Notes: generated by a model not told the origin, from the sequence alone. A stretch of DNA of 64,000 nt from Saprospiraceae bacterium (GCA_016787525.1 JAEUUP010000047.1:84639-148638), one strand, 5' to 3'; positions 1 to 9,000 are shown, counted from the first letter of the stretch. Made by a program: numbers and translations.

Positions 1-370
1 GCACCGAATCTTCATCTGAGCCTAATACATTGGGCAAGCGCAAAATAGCTTGCAAGACATCACCGTGTTCGATACCCAACTCGGTTTTGAGTTGTGACAA
101 CTCCTTATAATAGCGTCTAAACAGCTCGTGGTTCAGCACAAAATCATCTTCACCCGTCATAGAACGCATATGGATACTCATATCAATTTTACCTCTTTCT
201 GCTTTTTCGGTCAGAATGCGGCGTAAGTCAATTTCTTTCTCCTTATAGTTAGAAGGCATTTTGAAACGAATATCCGTCATCTTTGAGTTCAAAGCACGAA
301 TTTCAATTGTTACAGTTTTGTCACCAAAAGAGCGTGTCGAACGCCCATAACCAGTCATTGAAAAGAGCAT
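1..370 (-). CDS. yicC: YicC family protein, N-terminal part (runs off the window)
   Basis: The reverse strand from ATG at 370 reads without interruption to the window edge, about 123 codons. The N-terminus MLFSMTGYGR is the hallmark of the YicC family (Pfam YicC_N), followed by the usual stretch beginning VTIEIRALNSK. YicC proteins are about 290 residues, so more than half lies outside the window. E. coli YicC has been described as an RNA endonuclease that affects small-RNA stability; whether that holds here is unknown. In many Bacteroidetes it precedes guanylate kinase, which would lie beyond base 1. ATG at 370 is preferred over the internal Met at 358 because family members begin just before SMTGYG. 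A TAnnTTTG box lies upstream at 429-436. Confidence 0.9.
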   Translation of the reverse strand, partial: MLFSMTGYGRSTRSFGDKTVTIEIRALNSKMTDIRFKMPSNYKEKEIDLRRILTEKAERGKIDMSIHMRSMTGEDDFVLNHELFRRYYKELSQLKTELGIEHGDVLQAILRLPNVLGSDEDSV

Positions 371-844
371 ATTATTGGGAATTTTGTATCCAAAAAAGGA
401 AAGTCTGTTTTATGTAGAAAAAGAACGGCAAATATACTAAAACCCAAACGAGAATCGGGTTAAAAATTTTTTTTTAAACTTTTTTTGTCTAAACTATTGA
501 AAATCAATTCAATACTTGTATTTTCGTTTTACAATTGAGAGAATGTGCGTTGTTAGTTGTTTTTGAAATAGGAAAGCCTTACTTTTTATGTTTTTTTTTA
601 CAAAAAAGAAGGCAATTTTCTATAAATATTAAGAAAAATAGAAAAATTGGCAAACAATTTGATTTGTTGTCCGTATAAAGTATTGATTTTCAGATACGTA
701 AGTTTCAGTAAATTATAAATTTTATAAAAAAAGATTCAAAAAGGGCTTTATAATTCAGAATAAAAAACAGAGATTTGCCCCACTTTTGACGAAACGAAAG
801 AAAAGCGAGAACATCATTCATAACTCATTCTAAATCAATTCATA
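371..844. other. Divergent intergenic region between yicC and HU
   Basis: About 470 very AT-rich bases with poly-T and poly-A tracts (for example 465-487). It holds the yicC -7 box at 429-436 and a short palindrome at about 496-515 (TATTGAA six bases from TTCAATA). No plausible gene, tRNA or clear promoter for the HU gene was recognised. Confidence 0.6.
429..436 (-). promoter_or_regulatory. Candidate -7 promoter box for yicC
   Basis: On the reverse strand this reads TATATTTG, matching the Bacteroidetes -7 consensus TAnnTTTG, 59 bases upstream of the yicC start. No clear TTTG at the -33 position. The same box sits before icd, the TPR/rnhB operon and prfA. Confidence 0.4.
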
Positions 845-1156
845 ATGAGAAAAGCTGATATAGTAGCAGCCATTTCAGAAAAAACGGGACTTGCCAAAGT
901 AGATGTATTAGTTGCTTTGGAAACTTTTTTTAACGAAGTCCGTGAAACAATGGGTAACGGCGAAAACGTCTATATCCGTGGTTTTGGCTCGTTTGTAATT
1001 AAAAAACGTGCCGCAAAAACAGGTCGTAACATTAAGCGTAATAAAACAGTTCAGATTCCTGAACATTATATTCCTGCTTTCAAACCTGCAAAAATTTTCA
1101 CTGAGCATGTGAAAACCAGCGTAACTTCTTTACCTGATGACAAGGATGAAGAATAA
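845..1156 (+). CDS. HU/IHF family DNA-binding protein
   Basis: Small histone-like protein of 103 residues, expected to bind and bend DNA as a dimer in the nucleoid. Visible are the N-terminal helices (MRKADIVAAISEKTGL), the conserved core IRGFGSF (about residues 44-50) and the DNA-binding arm GRN followed by IPAFKPAK. The proline that usually follows GRN and intercalates into DNA in E. coli HU is an isoleucine here; this arm type is common in Bacteroidetes HU-like proteins, so it is not necessarily a defect. The last residues are acidic (DDKDEE), an extension beyond the usual 90 residues. The gene stands alone between divergent yicC and its own terminator at 1186-1232. Confidence 0.93.
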   Translation: MRKADIVAAISEKTGLAKVDVLVALETFFNEVRETMGNGENVYIRGFGSFVIKKRAAKTGRNIKRNKTVQIPEHYIPAFKPAKIFTEHVKTSVTSLPDDKDEE

Positions 1157-1185
1157 CAACGCTTAAAACTTCAATATTCTAAAAG

Positions 1186-1232
1186 CGGCGAAACTTCAAA
1201 GTAGCATTCCTTGTTACTTTGAAGTTTCGCCG
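1186..1232 (+). terminator. Hairpin after the HU gene
   Basis: Perfect 18-bp inverted repeat (arms 1186-1203 and 1215-1232, 11-base loop) 30 bases after the HU stop codon. No long T tract follows, so termination strength is uncertain. Confidence 0.65.
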
Positions 1233-1264
1233 TATGGAATAGACCCGACTCAAATCTCCTTAAA

Positions 1265-2047
1265 ATGAACAGACAACAAATCATCGCCATTGCGTCTGCT
1301 TTAGTCTTATTTTTTGTACTCTATTTTGGTTGTGATGTTCAGTCGAAGGAACAACAAACCATCGAAACGGCGCGCGCGCTCACAGGCACGACGCTCGATA
1401 TTGCTACGCTTATCAAAGAAGCCACACAATCATTGAAGCCTGCACAAGCCACTGATATTCACTTACTTACTCAAAAGTCTGAGGCGGCTAAAGACCCCTC
1501 AGTATTGAAGCAATTGTCGGCAGCTTGGCACAATGCAAGACACGACGAAGTGGCGGCTCACTACGCCGAGCAGGTTGCTGAATTGGAAAAAACGGATGAA
1601 GCATGGTCTATTGCAGGTGCAAACTACTACCTCGCTTTACAGAAAGCCGAAGATAAGCCACTGCGCGACTTCTGTACCAATCAAGCGACTAAAGCTTTCC
1701 AAAATGCGGCATCACTCAATCCAACTAAATTGGAACACCGCATCAATCTCGCCCTCTGCTACACTGAAAATCCGCCGCAGGACAATCCAATGAAGGGTAT
1801 TTTATTGCTCCGCGAGTTAGATGCGCAGAATCCTGACAATGTGGCGGTCAACTATCAATTGGCACGGTTGGCCATCAAAACAAAACAGTTTGACAGAGCT
1901 GTTGGGCGTTTGGAAAAAATGGTGACAATCGAACCCAATAACGCTAAAGTGGTTTGTCTTTTGGCGGAAGCCTACGCTGGAGCTAATAACCCGAAAGCCA
2001 CAGAAATGACTCAGAAATGCGAGTCGTTATCAAAATCGTTACAATGA
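1265..2047 (+). CDS. Membrane-anchored TPR protein, probable lipoprotein
   Basis: 260 residues. A hydrophobic N-terminal segment (about residues 7-23) ends in LYFGC, so Cys23 could be a lipobox cysteine, although the signal could also be an uncleaved membrane anchor. Residues about 110-255 contain tetratricopeptide-like helix pairs such as AVNYQLARLAIKTKQFDRA and AKVVCLLAEAYAGANNP, a scaffold for protein-protein contacts in the periplasm. No enzymatic domain seen. A copy of the iterated 10-mer at 1495-1504 encodes Pro-Ser-Val. Transcribed alone, with a good terminator at 2090-2128. Specific partner unknown. Confidence 0.75.
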   Translation: MNRQQIIAIASALVLFFVLYFGCDVQSKEQQTIETARALTGTTLDIATLIKEATQSLKPAQATDIHLLTQKSEAAKDPSVLKQLSAAWHNARHDEVAAHYAEQVAELEKTDEAWSIAGANYYLALQKAEDKPLRDFCTNQATKAFQNAASLNPTKLEHRINLALCYTENPPQDNPMKGILLLRELDAQNPDNVAVNYQLARLAIKTKQFDRAVGRLEKMVTIEPNNAKVVCLLAEAYAGANNPKATEMTQKCESLSKSLQ

Positions 2048-2089
2048 TAGTGTTTTAGAGAACTATTCATATAAAATATGCGTTTACCC

Positions 2090-2128
2090 AAAACGTCGTT
2101 GGTATAGAGTATCAACGACGTTTTTCTT
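2090..2128 (+). terminator. Rho-independent terminator after the TPR gene
   Basis: Twelve-base perfect stem (2090-2101 with 2113-2124), 11-base loop, followed by a T-rich tract (TTTTTCTTTT). Confidence 0.85.
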
Positions 2129-2140
2129 TTTCTTGCACTC

Positions 2141-2256
2141 AGAAGCTGTTTTAAAACCTAATCGAACAATCACGCACTGTTTTTTCTGCTCCGAAGGACT
2201 CCTTCGGAGCAGAAAAACAGTCAAAAATAGTGTTTATAGGTTTTAAAACAGCTTCT
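2141..2256. repeat. MITE-like palindromic element A (116 bp)
   Basis: Perfect 20-bp terminal inverted repeats (2141-2160 and 2237-2256) beginning AGAAGCTGTTTTAAAAC enclose a nearly loopless internal hairpin (2181-2198 pairing with 2200-2217) centred on CCGAAGGA/TCCTTCGG. The same terminal sequence bounds element B at 8792-9000. No transposase is encoded, so if mobile it would depend on one elsewhere. The right arm overlaps an in-frame upstream extension of the rhomboid reading frame, one reason to start that gene at 2275. Confidence 0.8.
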
Positions 2257-2274
2257 CATACTTTTTTGAATAGG

Positions 2275-3063
2275 ATGGAATACAATTATTTAGAACCCAC
2301 ACATAATGTAGAACCCAAGCATATTACCTTTTGGGAAAGTCTGCGTTTTCCCTTGTATTTTACCATTGGCATTTGGTTTATTCACCTTGTCCAAGTGCTT
2401 TTAGATATTGACTTAGGTTGGTGGGGTATTTATCCGCGTGAGGCATTTGGTTTGCGCGGCATTCTGTTTGCGCCACTTCTACACAGCGATTGGGGGCATT
2501 TGACTTCTAACTCTGTCCCATTTTTGGTGTGTGCGACCATGATTGTCTATTTTTTTCCCCGTGTTGCTTTGCGTTCTTTTATGGTTATTTATTTCGTAAC
2601 GGGTTTTTGCGTTTGGGTTTTTGCGCGGACGGGCGTTTTTCATATTGGCTTGAGTTATGTAGTCTATGGTTTGGTCTCTTTCATTTTTTGGACGGGTGTG
2701 TTTCGTCGCAGTTTGCGCAGCATTATTTTATCGCTCATCATTGTGACGCTTTATAGTGGTATGTTTTCAGGTGTTTTGCCGACAACAGAGGTTTTACAAC
2801 GCCATATCAGTTGGGAAAGCCATCTCATTGGGGCGATTATCGGCATCATTACGGCTTATTTTTACAAAGAAGAAGTCGAACACGATGAATTTGAGACCCC
2901 CTCAGTATCCGATGAGTCAAAAACTGCTTTTTTAGCCCCCGATGTTTTTGACAAAACAAAAGCACAACGGTTGTTTGAAGAAGAAGAACGCCGTCGCCTC
3001 GAACAGGAAGAACGCATGAGACATTTTCCACCTTTTGATGGCTGGACATCGAGTATCGGTTAA
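2275..3063 (+). CDS. Rhomboid family intramembrane serine protease
   Basis: 262 residues from ATG 2275. A GTG at 2230 would add 15 residues encoded by the repeat element just upstream and is rejected. The rhomboid fold is visible: six or so hydrophobic segments, HLTSN with His75 and Asn79 of the HxxxN motif, the GLSYVVYG segment with predicted nucleophile Ser127, and His183 in ESHLIGAIIG as the catalytic base. Rhomboids cleave transmembrane substrates within the inner membrane; the substrate here is unknown. After the membrane core there is a charged cytoplasmic tail rich in Glu and Arg (about residues 200-262). It converges on the VWA gene with only six bases between. Confidence 0.9.
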   Translation: MEYNYLEPTHNVEPKHITFWESLRFPLYFTIGIWFIHLVQVLLDIDLGWWGIYPREAFGLRGILFAPLLHSDWGHLTSNSVPFLVCATMIVYFFPRVALRSFMVIYFVTGFCVWVFARTGVFHIGLSYVVYGLVSFIFWTGVFRRSLRSIILSLIIVTLYSGMFSGVLPTTEVLQRHISWESHLIGAIIGIITAYFYKEEVEHDEFETPSVSDESKTAFLAPDVFDKTKAQRLFEEEERRRLEQEERMRHFPPFDGWTSSIG

Positions 3064-3069
3064 TGTATT

Positions 3070-4239
3070 CTATTTGTAAATGGCACTCAGGTCTTGCCGA
3101 TTGATGGCAGCTGCCATCAGTTCTGAAAATTTGTCGGGCGTGCAAGCGAAAACAGGGAGATTCATAGCGGCAAATCGGGCAGCATTGTGTTTGTCGTAAA
3201 CGGGTTTGCCTTCATCGCTCAAAGCTAATAGGATGATAATAGTGACACCCGACTCTTTGATTTCCAACATTTTATCGAACATGATTTCACTATTTCCACC
3301 CTCAAAAAGGTCTGAAATCAGAATAAGAATCGTATCCGAAGGGTTTGAAATAACCCCCTCAGTAAAATGCAAGGCTTTAGTAATATCCGTTCCACCGCCC
3401 AATTGGGTACAAAAAAGCAGTTCAACAGGGTCGTTCAGGTGAGCTGTCAAATCCACAACTTCTGTATCGAAAACAACCATCTGCGTTTTGATGGCGCGCA
3501 ACGAAGCCATGACAGCCCCAAAAACAGAAGCATACACCACACTCGTGGACATCGAGCCGCTTTCATCAACCAACAAAATCACATGCCGCAAAGATTGCCC
3601 GCGACGACCACGCCCAACCAACGTTTCGGGTATAATGGTTTGTAAATCAGTCTGATAGTGTTTGAGATTGGCACGGATGGTTTTGTCCCAATCTATCTCA
3701 TTCCTACGCGGATGGCGATTGCGAACAGCTCGGCTCAATGCGCCACGAATGGCTTCACGCAAAGGTTGGTTCAGTTTTTTTTCCAACTCTTCAACCACTT
3801 TTCGGACTACCAACCGCGCTGTCTCTCGGGTTTGGTCGGGCATGGCTTTGTTGAGCGATAGAATAGTGGTAGCGAGATGAATATCAGGTTGTAGGCTTTC
3901 CAATAATTCAGGTTGCAGCAGCATTTGGTTCAAGTCAAGCCGTTCCAGTGCATCGCGCTGCATGACTTGAACCATGGGCGTTGGAAAATATTTGCGAATA
4001 TCACCCAACCAACGATTCATAAAGGGTGTTGACTTACCCAAACCTCCTTTGCGGTCTGCATCGCCGCCGTAAAGGGCTTCGAGGGTTTCATCCATGCCTT
4101 GCTCTTGTTCATTGAACCCAAAATCACTCTGCGGAGCATCTTCCAAATCGAGTTTAGGTACCCCCTCAGTATCGGCATCTTTTCCCAGTATGAGTCGCCA
4201 TTTTTTTAGTTTTTCATCTATCATCTCTCGATAAGACAT
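3070..4239 (-). CDS. VWA domain-containing protein (CoxE/YehP-like)
   Basis: 389 residues. The C-terminal half is a von Willebrand factor A domain with a complete metal-ion-dependent adhesion site: DESGSMS (Asp225, Ser227, Ser229), the threonine of GGGTDI, and the aspartate of LISDLFEGG. The N-terminal half is helical, charged and without a signal peptide, so the protein is cytoplasmic. Such proteins normally partner an AAA+ ATPase of the MoxR type to remodel or metallate other proteins; no MoxR gene is present in this window, so its partner is elsewhere or absent. The iterated 10-mer occurs twice, both times as Thr-Glu-Gly (3355, 4162). Starts 74 bases after the adjacent beta-lactamase-like gene on the same strand. 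Confidence 0.85.
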   Translation of the reverse strand: MSYREMIDEKLKKWRLILGKDADTEGVPKLDLEDAPQSDFGFNEQEQGMDETLEALYGGDADRKGGLGKSTPFMNRWLGDIRKYFPTPMVQVMQRDALERLDLNQMLLQPELLESLQPDIHLATTILSLNKAMPDQTRETARLVVRKVVEELEKKLNQPLREAIRGALSRAVRNRHPRRNEIDWDKTIRANLKHYQTDLQTIIPETLVGRGRRGQSLRHVILLVDESGSMSTSVVYASVFGAVMASLRAIKTQMVVFDTEVVDLTAHLNDPVELLFCTQLGGGTDITKALHFTEGVISNPSDTILILISDLFEGGNSEIMFDKMLEIKESGVTIIILLALSDEGKPVYDKHNAARFAAMNLPVFACTPDKFSELMAAAINRQDLSAIYK

Positions 4240-4313
4240 TCGTCATTGTAGGAAATAGTTTTTAGCATAAGTAATTGATAAATAATGGCTTGAGAATAAT
4301 GCTCAACGGTTAC

Positions 4314-5372
4314 TCATGACCTCCGTTTCCAATTATTGTTCAAAACTTTCAGAACGGCCATCGCCAAACCACCTTGAATGGCTCGATTGTTCGACAGTAC
4401 AACCACACCTGTTTGCGTTTGTGGCATAAAAACTAGAGCAACTGAGTGTCCGCTTGTAGCACCTGATGACATACATATAGGGAAATGTTTTTTTTCATTA
4501 AAAATGTGCAGACCATTGCCCACCAATGTGTGTTTGCTGGTTTTAGTTGGAAAAAGGGGCTTTTGCATCTCTTTCAGGTAACCTTTTTTGTCCAAACTGT
4601 CCACATTTAATTGCCACTGTACAAAACCAAGTAACTGATTCATATTGGTACAGCCGCCTACGGCAGACTGAAAAATAGAAGCTACCTGCCAAGGTTCAAC
4701 AGGTTTGTTTGCCAAATTGTAGCCATGCACTAAAGGGACATCACCGAATTTTGCAAAAGGCTGCCACCAGAGTTCTTCGTCCACATTTTCTAAAATATTG
4801 CCCACCAACACATAGTTGAGGTTAGAAAAAAGGTAATGACCTGTTTGCCAATGAGTTGTATCTTGGCGTTTCAAAAAATCAAAAAAGGCTCTCTCAGTGT
4901 AATGCCCAAAAGGTTGCTCTTTTTCTTGTTCTATTTCGCCCCAATCGTCAGGGAATTTGGGTAAGCCACTTGTGTGTGTGACCAAATTGAGTAAAGTTAT
5001 TTGGTCACCTGCTGCAAACCTTTGAGTAGGTTTTAAGTATGTATTGACTGTTGAGTCATAGTTTAAAATGCCTTGTTTGACTAAAAAAAGAACATTAGCC
5101 GCCGTAAAAGTCTGTGTCAATGAGCCTATTTGGAAATAGGTATTGGCTCCAAAAGCTTGATTTTGAGTATCAGAAGCCTGTCCAATTGGAAAAATCCAGG
5201 TCGAATCATGATCAATGCAACCAATGATAAAGCCCGAAGCTTTGAGCGAATCGTAGCGATTCTCATAGGCAATAGCACGCTCGATTTGACGTTTAAGGAA
5301 AGTACTGTTTTGTGTATAAATATTTGAATTTAAACACATTGAAAGTAAAAAAAATACTATTAGCCTTGTCAT
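4314..5372 (-). CDS. Beta-lactamase-fold serine hydrolase, probably catalytically inactive
   Basis: 352 residues with an N-terminal signal peptide, so periplasmic or exported. The sequence follows the class C beta-lactamase / penicillin-binding family, with the IGSLTQTFTAANV helix, HTSGLPKFPDDW and FSNLNYVLVGNIL all recognisable. The catalytic SxxK motif is Ser84-Leu-Thr-Gln87, the lysine replaced by glutamine (codon CAG, checked on the reverse strand), and the YxN motif is Phe182-Ser183-Asn184, losing the tyrosine. No frameshift or stop is seen, so the gene is maintained as a reading frame. It may bind peptidoglycan or act as a sensor; substrate unknown. It is upstream of the VWA gene, 74 bases apart on the same strand. 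Confidence 0.8.
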   Translation of the reverse strand: MTRLIVFFLLSMCLNSNIYTQNSTFLKRQIERAIAYENRYDSLKASGFIIGCIDHDSTWIFPIGQASDTQNQAFGANTYFQIGSLTQTFTAANVLFLVKQGILNYDSTVNTYLKPTQRFAAGDQITLLNLVTHTSGLPKFPDDWGEIEQEKEQPFGHYTERAFFDFLKRQDTTHWQTGHYLFSNLNYVLVGNILENVDEELWWQPFAKFGDVPLVHGYNLANKPVEPWQVASIFQSAVGGCTNMNQLLGFVQWQLNVDSLDKKGYLKEMQKPLFPTKTSKHTLVGNGLHIFNEKKHFPICMSSGATSGHSVALVFMPQTQTGVVVLSNNRAIQGGLAMAVLKVLNNNWKRRS

Positions 5373-5506
5373 AGTTGTTGATTTTGCTCAGTATCTTTCA
5401 GAATATTAATCCAATAGATTTTCTTTGGAAAAAAGTGTTTGGGTTGCAAATATGGCATTAAGATTTCAAAACAAAGGCAATTCACATTTGAAAATACCAT
5501 TTTAGT

Positions 5507-6934
5507 TTGTTTCTTTGCAAAATGCGATTACTTTTATATACAACCTTTCTATTTCTAAGCCTAAATATCTGTGCTCAAAATACTCCTACGGCGGCGATCA
5601 TTCGCGATTTCGCTTTTGAAGGTAATCGTAAAACAAAAACCGCTGTATTGACGCGCGAATTGACCATAAAAATTGGTGATACTATACCCCTCAGTAAATT
5701 AGCAGTCGTGTTGGAAGAAAATCGCCTGCGGTTGTTAAATACAAACCTATTTAATGAGGTAAAAATAAATGTCAAAAATTGGAGCTTAGATGACAAAGTG
5801 ACTATTACCATCAGCCTAGTCGAACGCTGGTATTTCTATCCTATTCCCATTTTTGAAATTGCTGACCGAGATTTTAATGTCTGGTGGAAAGAGCAACACC
5901 ATGATTTGCGCCGCACAAACTACGGTATTCGACTTGTCCACAGCAATTTTACAGGACGGCGTGACCCACTTTCAGCACTGATTCGCTTTGGCTATACTCC
6001 ACGATTTTCGGGAAGTTATAGTTTTCCTTATCTCGATAAAAAACAAACTGTGGGTGCTTCAGTCGGTTTTTACTATTGGACTAATCGTGAAATTGGCTAC
6101 ACGACACTCAATAATCGCCTCATTTTCTATAAAAAACCCGACAAAAATGTGTTAACAGGTTTCTCGACCAATATTGGTGTTGGCTACAGACCGGGGCTTT
6201 TTCAAGGTCACAATTGGTCTCTCGGCTACTCGAAACAGACTTTGGATACTGCCATTTCAGAAAATCGAAACCAAGACTATTTTCTGAATCGGAAAACAGA
6301 GCAAAATTACTTTTGGGCTTCCTACGACTTTGCTCACGACAACCGTGATTTCAGACCATATCCAACCAAAGGACATCTGTTTAACTTAAATATCGGCAAG
6401 TCAGGTCTTTTCAAAACCGATGATGTCAATTTGTTGAGCATCAGTGCCAAATGGTCACAATACACCCGTTTAAGCAAAAAATTGCTTTTAGAAACCATCG
6501 TTCGGGGCAAAACGACTTTAAGCTCTGATGTTTTGCCCTACAATTTTCAGCGTGCTATTGGCTATGGAGCGGACTATCTGCGTGGTTATGAGCTTTTTGT
6601 GGTTGATGGCTACAATTTTGGTGTGCTAAAGAACAGCTTTCGCTTCCAACTGATTGACAAAGATTATGATTTGTCTCGTTATACCCAAAAATATAAACCG
6701 CTCAGTGGCTTTAAGACACTCCCTGTCAAATGCTTTTTGTCATTCAACTCAGATTTAGCCTACGTTCATACCCCTCAGTATAAAGCCGTCAATAACTTTA
6801 ACAATCGCTTGTTGTATGGTACTGGTGTTGGTTTAGATGTGTTGGCGTACAACGGCATGTTATGGCAGTTTGAATACAGCTTCAATCACATAGGTAAAGG
6901 CGGTTTTTATTTGCATTACAAATCTGGTTTTTAG
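5507..6934 (+). CDS. Omp85/BamA-like outer membrane protein with one POTRA domain
   Basis: 475 residues; translation may begin at the second Met (5522), which gives a cleaner signal peptide (MRLLLYTTFLFLSLNICAQ). Residues about 30-105 form a POTRA-type module (FAFEGNRKTKTAVL), and the remainder is an Omp85 16-strand barrel with many alternating aromatic strands. LRGY in the C-terminal half matches the conserved loop-6 (V/I/L)RGY/F motif of Omp85 proteins. With one POTRA it is shorter than BamA (about 800 residues) or TamA, closer to the small Omp85 proteins of Bacteroidetes. It probably helps insert proteins or lipids in the outer membrane. Two 10-mer copies (5687 as PLS, 6771 as PQY). Confidence 0.85.
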   Translation: MFLCKMRLLLYTTFLFLSLNICAQNTPTAAIIRDFAFEGNRKTKTAVLTRELTIKIGDTIPLSKLAVVLEENRLRLLNTNLFNEVKINVKNWSLDDKVTITISLVERWYFYPIPIFEIADRDFNVWWKEQHHDLRRTNYGIRLVHSNFTGRRDPLSALIRFGYTPRFSGSYSFPYLDKKQTVGASVGFYYWTNREIGYTTLNNRLIFYKKPDKNVLTGFSTNIGVGYRPGLFQGHNWSLGYSKQTLDTAISENRNQDYFLNRKTEQNYFWASYDFAHDNRDFRPYPTKGHLFNLNIGKSGLFKTDDVNLLSISAKWSQYTRLSKKLLLETIVRGKTTLSSDVLPYNFQRAIGYGADYLRGYELFVVDGYNFGVLKNSFRFQLIDKDYDLSRYTQKYKPLSGFKTLPVKCFLSFNSDLAYVHTPQYKAVNNFNNRLLYGTGVGLDVLAYNGMLWQFEYSFNHIGKGGFYLHYKSGF

Positions 6935-7102
6935 AAAATTAGCAAATATATTATGGTAAAAATAACGGTTAAACAACCTCAATAGCCTTAAAATGTCTAT
7001 TGAGACAAATAAAAATTGCTCGTCTTTTAAAGTTGGTAAAAAAAAATCTATATTTAGCCTTCATTTTTAAAAATAAATTTCATCACCAACCAGATACAAA
7101 TT

Positions 7103-8704
7103 ATGGCTGAAACAGCAGAGGTAAAAAACAGTACACCTAAATCCACCAAAATGCCGAACAGCATTTGGTACATCGTTGGCAACGAAGCGGCAGAACGCTT
7201 TAACTATTACGGGCTTCGTGCCATTCTCACCACGTACCTTGTGGCTCAATATATGCTCCAAAGTGGTATGGACAAACCAACCGCCGAAGCCGCATCGAAT
7301 GCAAAAACCCACGATTTTGTGGCATTGAGTTATCTTTTACCCTTGTTTGGTGGTATGATTGCCGACTGGTTTTGGGGCAAATACAAAACCATTTTTTGGT
7401 TGTCGTTGGTCTATTGTGCGGGCTGTTTGATTTTTGCTTTCTCGACTGGTGGTAATGCTACCGACCCTGCCAATTTGCAGATGCTGGGCATCGGTCTGAT
7501 TTTGATTGCCACTGGGGCAGGAGGTATTAAGCCATGTGTCTCAGCTAATGTGGGCGACCAATTCACAGAGGAAAATACACATTTGATACCACGGGCTTTT
7601 GACTATTTCTATTTCAGTATCAACACAGGCTCTTTGTTGTCTATTACTTTGATTCCTTATCTCAACAAGCATTTTGGACCACGCATCGCTTTCATGGTGC
7701 CTGCTGTTGCTATGTTGACAGCAACCATTGTCTTTTGGATGGGACGCAACAAATACATCAAAGTACCACCTAAAGGCGATAGCAACAAACAAGTCATTTT
7801 CGCAACTTCATTACTGACATTGATTGCTAGCTACTACTACATGGACGGTGTTTTAGGTATGGGAATGTTGCCTGTGATGCTGGTTTGGGCAGCCCTTGTG
7901 ATCGTTGTGGCTTTGATTTTCCAAAAACAATGGTTTGCGGCACCAGGTAATTTCATCGGTATCAATCTCTATGCATTGCTCAATGGCGGCTTCAAAAAAG
8001 CAGAAGACCGCTTTGGTGCAGAAACCATTGATGGCATCCAAGCTGTTTGGCGTGTGTTGGCAATTTTTGCTTTTATTCCATTTTTTTGGGCTTTGTGGGA
8101 TCAAAGTACCTCAGAATGGGTCGTTCAAGCGACAAAAATGGACTTAAACCTTTTCGGTATCGAGTTTATAGCAGAGCAAATGCAACTTTTTAATGCCCTT
8201 TTGATTTTGTTATTCATTCCACTCTTCTCATTTGGTATTTATCCGATGGTCGAAAAAATGGGTATCAAAGTCACATCCTTGCGTAAACTGGGTGCAGGTT
8301 TTTTTGTCACGGCTTTGTCGTTTGTGGTTATTGCTGTGATACAAACATGGATTGACGGCGGCGACAAACCCAATATCATCTGGCAACTTTTGGCATATAT
8401 CATCTTGACAGCTGGCGAAATTTTGATTTCAATCACGGGTCTCGAATATGCTTATACACGCTCGCCAGCCACTATGAAGTCCACCATCATGGCTTGCTAT
8501 TTATTGTCCGTCACGATGGGCAATGTTCTTGTGTCTTTCATTCAAAAAAATATTGAAAACAAAGGCTTTTTCGCTCAATTCCATGGGGCTTCCTTCTTTT
8601 GGTTGTTCGCAGGCATCTGTGCGACAGCTGGAGTATTGTTCGCTTTGATTTCACCGCGTATCAAAGAGAAAATCTATGTTGGTAATACGAGCGATACGGA
8701 TTAA
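7103..8704 (+). CDS. POT/PTR2 family proton-dependent peptide transporter
   Basis: 533 residues, about 12-14 hydrophobic helices of the major facilitator type. The family signature ExxERFxYYG appears as EAAERFNYYG near residues 28-37, followed by GGMIADWFWGKY of the second signature. POT proteins import di- and tripeptides into the cytoplasm by proton symport, which fits the secreted M36 and M20 peptidases encoded elsewhere in the window. The gene is monocistronic, followed by a strong terminator at 8721-8759. It contains no copy of the iterated 10-mer and lies in the longest interval lacking it (6781-9740). The 168 bases upstream are AT-rich without a convincing promoter. Confidence 0.93.
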   Translation: MAETAEVKNSTPKSTKMPNSIWYIVGNEAAERFNYYGLRAILTTYLVAQYMLQSGMDKPTAEAASNAKTHDFVALSYLLPLFGGMIADWFWGKYKTIFWLSLVYCAGCLIFAFSTGGNATDPANLQMLGIGLILIATGAGGIKPCVSANVGDQFTEENTHLIPRAFDYFYFSINTGSLLSITLIPYLNKHFGPRIAFMVPAVAMLTATIVFWMGRNKYIKVPPKGDSNKQVIFATSLLTLIASYYYMDGVLGMGMLPVMLVWAALVIVVALIFQKQWFAAPGNFIGINLYALLNGGFKKAEDRFGAETIDGIQAVWRVLAIFAFIPFFWALWDQSTSEWVVQATKMDLNLFGIEFIAEQMQLFNALLILLFIPLFSFGIYPMVEKMGIKVTSLRKLGAGFFVTALSFVVIAVIQTWIDGGDKPNIIWQLLAYIILTAGEILISITGLEYAYTRSPATMKSTIMACYLLSVTMGNVLVSFIQKNIENKGFFAQFHGASFFWLFAGICATAGVLFALISPRIKEKIYVGNTSDTD

Positions 8705-8720
8705 ATAATATATACCCTAC

Positions 8721-8759
8721 AAAAAAGTCTCGAATCACTATTGTATTCGAGACTTTTTT
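8721..8759 (+). terminator. Rho-independent terminator after the peptide transporter
   Basis: Fifteen-base perfect stem (8721-8735 with 8745-8759), nine-base loop, ending in six T residues. Confidence 0.9.
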
Positions 8760-8791
8760 GCCTTATAGGGCAAACGCATGGTATTAGTGCT

Positions 8792-9000
8792 AAGAAACCG
8801 TTTTAAAACTTAAAAGTACAATTACTGACTGTTTTTCTGCAAGCAGAAAAAAGCGTACAAAGAAGAATTTTTATAGAGCGCATGTCAGTTTTGTCTCGTT
8901 AACGAGGCAAAACTGACATGCGCTCTGAAAAAATTCTCTTCATAGCACGCATTTCGAGCGCAGCGAGAAACAGTGAGTGGTAAGTTTTAAAACAGCTTCT
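8792..9000. repeat. MITE-like palindromic element B (about 209 bp)
   Basis: Terminal inverted repeats (8793-8812 and 8981-9000) end in the same AGAAGCTGTTTTAAAAC-type sequence as element A, with a few mismatches on the left. Inside are a small hairpin (about 8831-8851) and a 50-bp almost perfect palindrome without loop (8876-8900 with 8901-8925, one G-T pair, centred on GTTAAC). No gene inside; a 63-codon reverse frame across it has no family resemblance. Together with the flanking terminators it fills the 457-base gap 8705-9161. Confidence 0.75.
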
